Below, piece after piece: positions 1-8,462 of a stretch of 11,836 bases of DNA (position 1 is the stretch's first letter; each line of letters begins with the position of its first letter). Source of the DNA: Ettlia oleoabundans. Its lineage: Eukaryota > Chlorophyta > Chlorophyceae > Chlamydomonadales. The translations under genes and the position numbers were made by a program. Below the pieces are notes generated by a model. It was not told the DNA's origin. It saw only the letters and a program-made list of their open reading frames with translations, and did no database searches. The stretch lies in contig JAAMXP010002043.1 of the NCBI GenBank assembly GCA_019693395.1, forward strand, positions 1,510-13,345. The letters are read 5' to 3'.

Positions 1-18
1 GGCAAGCTCCGTACTCAC

Positions 19-3000
19 TTGACCTGGTTCCCGCCTCCCGTACCGCCACCACCGTCCAGCTGCACACCGGGCCCTCTGCCGTCGTCACTCCGCTGCCGCT
101 TGCGGGAAGCAATGCCCTCGCTCTTTATATTCCCCAGCTGCGTCGACTGCATTGCCACCAGGGTTGCTGCCAGCCTGCGAGGTGAAGAAAGCAGTTGAGG
201 GTTAGAATTCCTGGCTTGTTGGCTGCTCCATACCAATAAATGGAAGTAGTTTTTATCGTTTATGTGACATCTCAGATTGCGTGCAAGACCCAAGCACCCA
301 ACTCACTCTGCCTCGTCCGCGTGTTGATCCTGCTGCTGCTCCTGCTCCTGTTGCTGCTTTGATTGCTGCTGCTCCCAGCCGCGCTGCTGCTCCCTTTGCT
401 TCTGCCGCTGCTGCTCCAACTGTGATTGCTGCTGTGTTTGCGCTTGAGGAGGCTGCAGGGTGGACGGGGAGGGGCCTTGCTGCTGGTTGGGCCCCAGCCG
501 TGACGGCTTGGGCACCCAGGGGGCCGCCTGCGGGCGGATCACTGGCTGCTGACGGGGCTGGGGGAAGAAAGATCCTGCTTGCTGCTGCGGCGGCGGCGGC
601 TGCTGCTGCTGGGGAAATGGCGGTGGCAGTGGCGGCAGCGCGGGTGCAGCCGCCTGCTGTGGCGGCTGCTGCTGCGGGAACAGCGGCAGCGGTGGCCCCG
701 GCTGCTGCGGCGGCGGCGGGTGCTGCAGCTGCGGCGCCGACAGCTGCCTGAGCAGCAAGGCTGCTTGCTCCTGCCCTACCGGCGGTGGCGGTGGCGGTAT
801 AGCCGGTGCCGTTGCCGCGTCTGGCGGCAACGCCAGCGCGCGCATGAGCTCCGTGCGCTGCCTGGCCAGCTGCTGCTGCACCCGCATCAGCTGCATGATG
901 CTGGCGGCCAGCGGCAGCTCCACATGGCACACCGCAGCTTCCAAGCGGGGAGGAAGCTGCTGACTCAGCAGGCGCAGCGCGCGCACACCCGCTTCGGTAC
1001 CGGGGGCGGGACCCTCTGCTGTGCCAGTGCCATTGCCTTCCAGCGGCGTCGCTCCCACACCTGGCAATGCAGCAGTCGGGGCAGTGGCAGGGGCGCTGGC
1101 CGGGGCAGTGGCAGGGGTGGCAGTAGCCTGCGCCTCGGGCTCCTGTTGCTGCTGCTGCAACGCAGCCAGCAGCACCGCTGCCAGCGCAGGGGAGAGCTCA
1201 CCCTCAGGAGCAGCAGCACCCACATGGACAGAGGCGAGCTGACCCGACCCCCCTCTTGCCACCGCCGCCGCTGCAGCTGCCGGTTCCGCATTCCGCGCCT
1301 GGGTTGGCATGTCGTGCCGTTGCGCCTGCTCCGTTACGCCCGCCGCAGCACCACCCACCCCTCGCTGCTCCGCCGCCACTTCAGGCTGCTGCACTGCTGT
1401 TGCAGCATGCCGCTGCGCCGCTGTTACATGTTGCTGCTGCGCTTCAGCCGCAGGGGGCCGTAAGAATGGCGGGACAGGCGATTTGGCATGGACAGCACCT
1501 TCCGCACCCCGCCCAGCTACGACCGCCTCTCTGCCATGCCCCGCAGTGGTGGCTGCAGATGCTGCAATACCATCAGCATGTTGAACACTGTCCGCTGCTA
1601 CACCATCAGCAGCAGCAGCAGGAGCCGCTGCTGCTGCCGTCATTCCCCTAGGCAGGCTGGTGGCGGTCTTGCTGCTGGGTTGGCCGCCCACTGTGGTCAC
1701 ACCCGCTGCTGCCCCCGCGGCTGCTGCCGTCGCCCCTTCTCTTCCTGGTTGTGCTGCATCAGGGCCCTGCTGTGTCTGCTGCGCCAGCGCTGCCGCAGGG
1801 TTCAAGGCTCTGCACCAAAGCCAGCACCACAACAAGTAACCTAGGGACGATGAGGAACACACTGGTGAGCGGCATTGGTGGTACTAACAAGTGCACCAGG
1901 AGCAGGGCTGCAAAAAAACATGCAAATGTGTGCACAGTGTAGCTGCTCCCAGCAAAAGCCATGGTCCAATGCCATTGCAGGCACACGGGCAGCCTGAGCC
2001 CGGTTCACGCACAGCATGCATGTCCGGCAGCAGAGGTGGGGCAGCATTGTGTCAGCCTTCTGTGACAGCAATCTCCCAATCCAATGCAATGAGGAGCAAC
2101 GGGGAGGGCGCTAGCGCCAGCTGGACGTATGCATGAGCTCCAGCTGGCAAACCCACCGCATGACCACAGCATGCATGCAAGAGCAAAGCGCAGCACGAGG
2201 ACAGCATGAACGCAGCATGAGCGAGCCGCATGACCACAGCATGCTGCATATACAAAGGAGTCGCACCTTTGGAGGGAGGCAGGGTCGCCGGGTGGCGCCG
2301 GCATGCTGCCGCCCCCGCCGTCGATCGCTCCACTGCCAGCGTTGGTGCCGTTACCTGGCACCTGCCCACTGAGATCCTCCGCCCTGCTGCTCCTCAGGCT
2401 GTCTAGGGCTGTGAGCAGATGCTGCGAGGCCGACCCTGCGTGGCTGAGTTGCATAGACAGAGAGCCTGAGGCAAGGGCCATTGAGGGCTGGGCTGGGAGC
2501 CGTGCGGCCAAGGCGGTGGGAGTGGGCGGCAGCGCGCTGATGGGTGCTGCTGGAAAGTGCGTGTGGTTGGCGTGCGGCGGCTCCGCTGCAGTGCAGATTG
2601 GATGGGGAGTGAAGTTGAGAAAGATATGGCGGGACTCTTGACCAGGCGGCTAGCAAGTTGGTGCAGCACCCAACAGAAGCAGTGCAGCAACTCCATCAGG
2701 AAACAGCTCTGCCACCCCGGCAGTCACCAACTGGGTGCTGCAGCTGGTTGCTGCACTCAGGCGTCCCCAGCACACCAATAGGCACTACTACTGTCCTGCC
2801 AGAGGAAGTAAACCAGCTGGAAAGGAAAGCAGAGCTGACAAGCCAGGTTAAGGACGCACGGCCGCACGGCACGGCACGGCACAGCTGGCTTCTGGGTTGG
2901 GCTTTGCTGCAGATGACTAACCGGCGGAAGCTTTGCACAGGAGAAGACCTTGGGCTGCTTCTCCTATCATGGATGCTTGAAGCTTTACCGCCGCTGGCAG

Positions 3001-3285
3001 CCGCGTGGCATCTGTTGCCGCTTGAGCCTGTGCACCAGCAGCATCGCTTCCGCCGCTGTCTGCTGCTGGCGGCTGCTCACCCTTCCTGCCCCTGCCCCCC
3101 TTCGCAACGGCATCTTGTTCCTCCTGGTTAGGCGCAAGGCCCGTCGCTTTGCTGACGAGTAAACTGGGCTGGGTGGCGGCTCTGTCAGACCGCCGCTCAA
3201 CCGTGGCTCCGGCGAGGGCCAAGTCCTCCTGCCAACCAGGCGAGCGCACAGGGTCAGAGGCTGCGTCTCCCTGCTCCCTGGTCAT
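19..3285 (-). CDS. Unrecognised Ala/Gln/Pro-rich, probably nuclear protein; 4 exons, partial (continues past left edge)
   Basis: Proposed coding exons on the minus strand are 3285-2922, 2585-2267, 1809-307 and 174-19, giving 780 codons plus two bases. The start ATG at 3285 has an in-frame TGA 15 bases upstream. Junctions are GCCG|GTTAGT to TGCAG|CGGAG, AAAG|GTGCGA to TGCAG|AGCC, and GCAGA|GTGAGT to CGCAG|GCTG. Phases agree at all three, which is the main support. The last exon ends CAA|GTGAGT, so the protein goes on beyond the window. No known domain is visible. Residues 1-228 are hydrophilic Ser/Ala-rich sequence. About 255-310 is Ala-rich. Residues 501-554 form the only non-repetitive, helix-like segment (Leu/Arg/Gln heptad feel, around PPRLEAAVCHVELPLAA). 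Residues 566-686 are Pro/Gln and 686-724 nearly pure Gln/Arg/Glu. A basic SRKRQR cluster at 752-757 resembles a nuclear localisation signal. A transcription co-regulator is one possibility, by composition only. The start exon is the least certain part. Confidence 0.6.
2156..2244. repeat. Two exact 19-bp direct repeats, 70 bp apart, left-gene intron 2
   Basis: CCGCATGACCACAGCATGC occurs at 2156-2174 and 2226-2244. Each copy carries short inverted ends (GCATG...CATGC). More CAGCATG words lie between them and at about 2010-2020. The 457-bp intron (2266-1810) holds no supportable gene. Confidence 0.75.
2856..2885. repeat. (GGCAC)n pentanucleotide microsatellite, left-gene intron 1
   Basis: Four tandem GGCAC units follow a GCACGGCCGCAC start. 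They sit in the 336-bp intron 2921-2586 of the left gene, where nothing else recognisable is found. On the sense strand they read GTGCC. Confidence 0.7.
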
Positions 3286-3840
3286 CGCCTCATTCGGTCA
3301 GGCAGGGACGCCGTAGAGAAGCGCGAGGTGCCGCCGGCTGATGGGTTGTACCCGAGTTGCTGGCTGCTGTTTGTCTTGGAAACTGCAGCTACAGCGATAA
3401 CCGATGCCACAAACAGCCACCGAGTCCCAAGGAGGCCACAGCCCAGGAGGTTGTGTGCGACAAACGTCCGCTGGCTAAGGTGGATTGCGTACGAATGCGT
3501 GAACATCAATAAAATGTCCGGAATAGAGGGATGGAATCAAAGACTAGTCTGCCTGTGGCAAGTATCGCGAGTATCGGGACACCGCAGCGGTTTGCCCACA
3601 GACGATCCCAGGGGTCCAGGGCTCTGCGACAGTGCAAGCCGGAGCCCTGGAACGCGATCACCGCCCCTGGTTGCCTGCAATACGATGTCATGGCGCGCCC
3701 AGGCGTCGTGTTCCGCGCTAATTGCCAAGGCGGGAGGCCCCCTATGGGCGGGAGTTCTGACGCCGCTCCACGCTTCCCACGATGGACGATCGAAGCTTCC
3801 ACGCCCTGCCTGCTGCTTATTTTCACTGTTGCGCTTGGGC
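3286..3840 (-). promoter_or_regulatory. Probable promoter/5' UTR region of the left minus-strand gene
   Basis: This 555-bp stretch lies between the proposed ATG at 3285 and a possible poly(A) signal of the LSM14 gene at 3845-3841. No clear core promoter motif is visible. Open frames crossing it on both strands show no recognisable protein. An additional upstream coding exon of the left gene cannot be excluded. Confidence 0.35.
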
Positions 3841-3845
3841 TTACA
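3841..3845 (-). terminator. Candidate TGTAA polyadenylation signal for the LSM14 gene
   Basis: Green algae commonly use TGTAA 10-20 bases before the cleavage site. This is the only minus-strand TGTAA that I found between the LSM14 stop codon and the next gene. A five-base motif is weak evidence alone. Confidence 0.35.
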
Positions 3846-4673
3846 AGAGACCCCAGACATGTAGGTTGCAGGGTTGTAGCGCAAAAAGCGGGGCCCCCAA
3901 AGGTGACAACGTGCAAGTTATCCGACAGTTTAGAAAAAATCGGAATGCAATTCTGCCGCCACCCTCAGTTCCACAGTTATCCCGCTTCACAAATCCAGCT
4001 GTCTTTGCCCAACTCCAAGCCCGACATATCTTCACGAATGGACCACGCATACAGCCATTATGGAGGCTGCAGGGCAGCACCTGCCGCAGCGGGCCGTGGG
4101 TGCCCCAGGCTGCTTTGTCCCACTGCACCCAGCTGCGCAATTGCAGTGCCAGGCATGCCCCAAATTATCAGTTTACTGACGGCTGTCGCCAACTCCAGCA
4201 AGCCCGCACAGCTGCCGACTCCAGGCACGCCATCACCCCGCAGCCATCATGCAGCCACATGGGCCACTATTGCTGCTGCCCAACGTGCTGTGCCGTGCGT
4301 GCCGTGCCATGCCGTGCTGTGCTGTGCTGTATGCGGCCTCAGGCCGCAGGCTGCTGCCGCTGCTGGCTGCCGCGGCCACGCCCTCGGCCCTGCAGGCAGC
4401 CGAGAAATAACGGGCACGGCTATGCATATCTCTGTGTGCTAACGTGCATGAGAGGAATGGCTGGATAGACAGGCACACATGTTAAGCAAGCGACAAGAGA
4501 GCACTGTAAGGATTAAATGAAGGCTGATTCAACCTGCAGGTGCAAGCTTGCTGACAGGGTGCAGCATTTTAGAAGCCACACGTTTCTTTGACGGACATGC
4601 AACTGCTGGAGTGCAGGCAAGAGAGCAGGCGCAGGAAATGAGGAAAGGCAAAGCTGATGGGCGCAGCACCACT
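3846..4673 (-). other. Probable 3' UTR of the LSM14 gene
   Basis: The stretch follows the TGA at 4676-4674. It would be about 830 nt if transcription ends at the TGTAA at 3845-3841, a length normal for green algal mRNAs. It contains a GTGCC/GTGCT pentanucleotide run at 4284-4330. A long plus-strand open frame crosses it but shows no similarity I recognise. Confidence 0.4.
4284..4330. repeat. GTGCC/GTGCT pentanucleotide microsatellite
   Basis: About nine imperfect units of GTGCY (GTGCT, GTGCC, one GTGCCAT interruption) lie in the probable 3' UTR of the LSM14 gene. On its sense strand they read GGCAC/AGCAC. Confidence 0.7.
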
Positions 4674-7422
4674 TCAGCATGCACGCACCCTGCCGCCATA
4701 GTAACCACGGCCACGGCCGCGCCCACGGTAGCTGCCACCTGCAAGAGATGGGTGGCACAGGGCTCGTGCGGTTTATTTGGAGGGGTTGTGGCGAGTGAGG
4801 GTGCTCTCCAGGTTACGAGGTGAAGAAATGGCAGCCAGGCACATGTGCTTTCTGTCCCACCCACAGCGCCCCCCTGCTCCCCCAATATCCCAGCGCAGCC
4901 CTGGTTGGAACCCACCTGCCCGCATTATGCCCCAAAACTTGCCCCAAAACTAGAGCCCACCTGCCCCTATCAATACTTGACACGGCCACCAACCTGCCCT
5001 CGCCATGACCCAAAACTAGAACCCACCTGCCCGCATCAAAACTTGACACTGTAAAAACTTGCCATTGCCACCCACCTGCCCGCGCCATGCCCCCAAAAGT
5101 CTCCATGTCCACCTTGCGCTGCGCCTGCATCTTGGCACGCCACTCCTCGCGGTCACCTGCAAGGCACATGCCACGCGGTATGAAACCTAGGTGATGCAGA
5201 ACGGGAAGCCAAATTGTAATGCGGAAGGAAGGCTGAGCCACCAAAAAATGGACGCTGGACTCGCATACAACAAGGAGTGTCTACTACCGTTTCTTTCAAC
5301 TTCGCTTCTCTTCGTTCCCAGCAAGACTGACCACCCCCAGTGCTGCAACACCTCAGCATGACTAGGGCTGAGGAGTCCTTAAAACCCACCCCCACTGCCC
5401 CTGTGCCACTGCCCCTGTGCCACGTATTCTTTCTAACTCACCGCCGTCGCTGATGTTGAGGCGCTCCAGCGTGTCGCACGAGAGCTTGTCAAAGAAATCG
5501 TCCTTGCTGTACGTGGCCTGAGCAGGGGCGGCTGGCACCTGCGGTACCGGGTGCGGTGGATGCAATGGGAGGTACTGTTGAGAACCAAGCCAGCAGCCCG
5601 GCACGCAACACCACTCTGTAACACCAAATCCGGCAGCAAGCCCGCAGTACTGCGCTCCCCGCCGGCGATGAATCTCAGAATATCGCTGTTCTCATGTGGG
5701 CACACCAGGTCATTTCAGCTGCCAACCATTAGAGCTGCCACCCATACAGCTCAAGCAATCTTCCAGCCCAGCAAGCAGTGGATTGGCCAGCGTCGGCAGC
5801 CAAACAAGCCTGGGTAGCTGCCGAGTAACAGCCGATAAAAAGGCTATCCACCCAACTAGAACGGTACAAGTGCAACACAACCCAACCCCAAGCTGGCCCC
5901 TCACCTGCTCCTCAGCTTCCTTCTCCAAGGCCTCCTTATTGAACTTCTTAAGGGCCTCCTCAAAGTTGAACTCCTCCTGTGTGGGATAAAAGAGGGGCAA
6001 AAACAGTTAGTGGTAGGGTGGTGTGGTGTGGGGCAAACCAACAAAGGCATCGCGCATGTCACGACAGAAGCTCTGAGCTGCTCCCAAGCGGCAGCAAGAA
6101 GAGTTGGGATGCGCTCTGTAAAGGTAGCCCGCTGTCACAAGCTGCAAATCGCATGCACACGGCCACACGCTGGCAGCACCCACGCAGACAAAAATCGAGG
6201 GGAAATGAGAGTAGCCACAGGCACATGCGCAAACGGGTGCGTCAGCCCAGTGTCCAGCCTTGCTCACCTTGGGAACCTCCACAGGTGGCGGGCGTGGCTG
6301 CTGCGGGCGTGGCTGCTGCTGACGGTGCTGCTGGCCGCCACGGCCGCCACCACCCTGCTGCTGCTGTCCGCTGCGGCCGCCGCCCCCACGGCCGCCCCGC
6401 TGCTGCATAGGACCGCGACCGCCTGCTGCATGGGCGTACGAGGAGGGTCGCTGCTGCTGGGTTGGCGCCGGGCCGTTGCCGTTGACAGCCGGCATGGGGG
6501 TGATGGCAACGGTGGGTGCTGGCGCGGGTGCAGGCTGGCCGGATGGTAGTGGCGGCGGCGCGGAAGATGCAGGTGGCGGCGGCGGTGGGCCGGCCGGAGC
6601 ACCGGGCGGCGGCGGGCCCCAGGGGTTGCTGCCAAATGGCGGCGGCCCGCCGTAGGGCTGCGGCGGCGGCGGCGCCCCCCAGGCTGCCGCAGCAGCTGGC
6701 GGAGGGCCTGCTGATACGATAGCCGGGTCCTGGAAGCCCACAGGTGGCGCCGGTGGGGCGGGCTGCGGAGGCGGAGGCTGCACCACAGTCAATTCCTTGA
6801 TCTCGGCACCTGCATGACATGAATTCAAGACCGCCAATCGGACAGGGAAGCAGCAGACAGCAAGGTGAGCCTGCAACGGCCCAACATGCTGGTGCTTGGC
6901 TCGCTGCCGCCGCTTGCCGACCGTCTCACGCCCACATCAGCTCAACGCCCAACGGTTTGGTCCCTGCTTTTCTCATCACCAAAGGCTGCGCGCTCACCCT
7001 TGAACACCACGTACTCAAAGACCTGGTCGCTGGGCGGCACCTCGTTCTCCTTCCGCCGGCCCTCGGTGCCAAAGCATCGCACTGCAGCATAATCGTACAA
7101 AGAAGGTTATCATGCGTGTCGTGGTGGGTGTCGGGGGGCCTCGAGGAGGCGGCAGGAGAGGTGCTCCGACCGCTTCTCCAAGCACGCCTGCAGCACGAGG
7201 AGAGCCCCCTGGGAGCTGACTACCGTCTCAGGCTGGTACGCTGAGGTTCAACGGGCCTCGATCTGCGGCTGGCGGCCCCAGGAGCTCACCATTCGACAGG
7301 GCAATCGTGGAGTTGGGCATATCGATGGTGAACAGCGTTCCCTCGTAGGCAATATCGCCGCTACTGATGAGCCTCATGAGGCTGCCGATGAACGGCAGCC
7401 CATCGCCCCCTGACTCGCCCAT
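4674..7422 (-). CDS. LSM14: LSM14/SCD6/RAP55/DCP5 family mRNA-repression protein, 7 exons, 357 aa, complete
   Basis: Exons on the minus strand are 7422-7290, 7081-6998, 6809-6268, 5976-5905, 5538-5442, 5156-5076 and 4738-4674. They sum to 1,074 bases with every phase matching and every intron GT-AG. An in-frame TAG lies upstream of the ATG. Residues 9-80 are the LSm14 domain ([19 protein letters not shown], then the [18 protein letters not shown] stretch and EYVVFKG). The linker 84-253 is Pro/Ala/Gly-rich, with a DPAIV motif near 100 and RGG repeats at 202-235. An FDF-type box lies at 255-268 ([12 protein letters not shown]), an FFD box at 286-304 ([11 protein letters not shown]), a TFG box at 312-333 (METFGG), and an [12 protein letters not shown] tail at 340-352. 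In this family the LSm domain and C-terminal boxes bind decapping and repression partners, including the DDX6/Dhh1/Me31B helicase, in P-bodies and stress granules. The protein is somewhat shorter than animal members. FDF, FFD, TFG and the tail each occupy a separate exon. The first Asp of FDF is Asn here. The identification is firm; cellular role is by homology. Confidence 0.94.
4911..5081. repeat. Minisatellite in LSM14 intron 6 carrying copies of the exon-6 donor
   Basis: Exact CCCACCTGCCC words start at 4911, 4956, 5022 and 5071, with a near copy at about 4988. A unit of about 66 bp (CCAAAACTAGARCCCACCTGCCC, then ATCAAWACTTGACAC) is clearly duplicated at about 4942-5007 and 5008-5073. On the gene strand the word reads GGGCAG|GTGGG, identical to the true exon-6 donor at 5081-5071. 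The copies therefore look like extra donors spread through the 337-bp intron (5075-4739). Confidence 0.75.
5539..5904 (-). other. LSM14 intron 4
   Basis: This 366-bp GT-AG intron lies between the FDF exon and the FFD exon (donor CAG|GTGAGG, acceptor TACCGCAG). I see no gene or notable repeat in it. Phase 0 at both ends agrees with the flanking family motifs. Confidence 0.7.
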
Positions 7423-8462
7423 CTTGGCCCGATACGCTGCTCCGGCAGCGCTGTCGGCCCCGAACACTGCCTCCTACCGCAAGCCAGCGAAAGCGGGCTG
7501 CGAGAACTGCAGAACTGCCCACACCGGGTCGGCAAGGCACCTCTGGATGCCAGCGCGGCGCAGCACGGGCGGCAGCAGCCAAGTCACACCGCAGCTACTA
7601 GTCACTAGCCCCCTGAATTATAGTTATGTGATGTCTGCATTGAATGTAAACATCTATGCAAGACCTTGCAAGTACGGGCGTAAGACTTGTCCTGCTTGGT
7701 GCCTCTGCTGTGGGGTGGGGTGTTGCGGGGGTGTCGCCGCCCCCAACATCAAGAGACATTTGTCTGGTGTGCGCTGCGCTAATGTCGCCTGGTCTTTGCC
7801 AAACGTGTTACAGCCTGCAGTGCATGGGTGAACAAATTTCAATGATGCACTCAAAAGGCTGGGCCCCGCTGCCAAAAAGTGACGAGGACGTTGTTTCCAG
7901 AACTGCCCACCAACCATTGCAGGCCGACCACAGCTGCGTGCAGCACCATCACACGTTTGGGCAACTGCTTGAGATGCCATGCAGCCATCGGTAAACCTGG
8001 ATCATGTATCCAAAAGCCTGGAGGTCTGGTGGCATGTTGGCGCCATGTCAACAGCCTGTAGAAGGGTGCTGCGTCTGGGATGGTTTGCCACCTGTTCCAC
8101 AGCTCTGTGCAACGTCCAACGTCGCAGATACATTCACTTAGCTGGCCGTAGATAGGTACATATGCATCCCAGAACCGAACAGCGATCCACTAATCACCCA
8201 GGTAGCCGCTCATTCCCATTTGTATGTGGTGACCGTTCATTCTTTGCACAGTGCAAACAGCAAGATGCAACGCCAGGTTGATGCATGTTGTCACTTATGA
8301 TCCTGCGACATGAGTGCTAGATCATTCCAGCCTGCAGCTAGGTTGGCTGCTCATGTGGTGGCAAAACCATCCGTTGTTGCCACCTGGCGCTGACTACATG
8401 ACATTGGCAGGGCCTCCATCAGGGTGCCCGCTCGCCCCAATTTCGCGCCGATCACCGACATC
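7423..8462. promoter_or_regulatory. Shared intergenic region between the divergent LSM14 and PLBL genes
   Basis: The two start codons face away from each other across 1,040 bp, so both promoters and 5' UTRs must lie here. Base composition is less GC-rich than in the exons, most visibly around 7610-7660 and 8130-8330. I see no convincing TATA box, no RNA gene, and no open frame with recognisable similarity. No transcription start can be fixed from sequence alone. Confidence 0.5.

Noticed and set aside
253..930. A second minus-strand frame of 225 codons, almost all Ala
   Set aside because: It is an out-of-phase reading of the same repeat-rich exon, with no start context and no fit to the splice phases.
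281..1463. Long plus-strand open frames made of poly-Ala and poly-Arg/Leu
   Set aside because: They are mirror frames of the CAG/GCN-rich exon at 1809-307; their composition is only that of the repeat read in other frames.
2841..2921. Alternative exon-1 donor GCG|GTAAAG at about 2990 for the left gene
   Set aside because: It would leave phase 0, which does not match the phase-1 acceptor at 2585; the GTTAGT donor at 2921 does.
3531..4442. A 303-codon plus-strand open frame
   Set aside because: No recognisable protein, Cys/Pro/Ala-scattered composition, and it lies over the probable LSM14 3' UTR and the left-gene promoter. Runs this long occur by chance in GC-rich DNA.
6242..6820. Overlapping 192-codon minus-strand and 179-codon plus-strand frames
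   Set aside because: Both are shadows of the Pro/Gly-rich LSM14 exon 3, whose frame is fixed by the flanking LSm and FDF motifs.
7422..7467. Extension of LSM14 upstream to a GTG at 7467
   Set aside because: Nuclear genes start at ATG in nearly all cases; the ATG at 7422 fits the family N-terminus and the frame is closed by a TAG just upstream of the GTG.
7654..7994. Opposed open frames of about 110 codons in the divergent intergenic region
   Set aside because: No similarity, no splice or family evidence, and both strands are open over the same stretch, as expected from chance.
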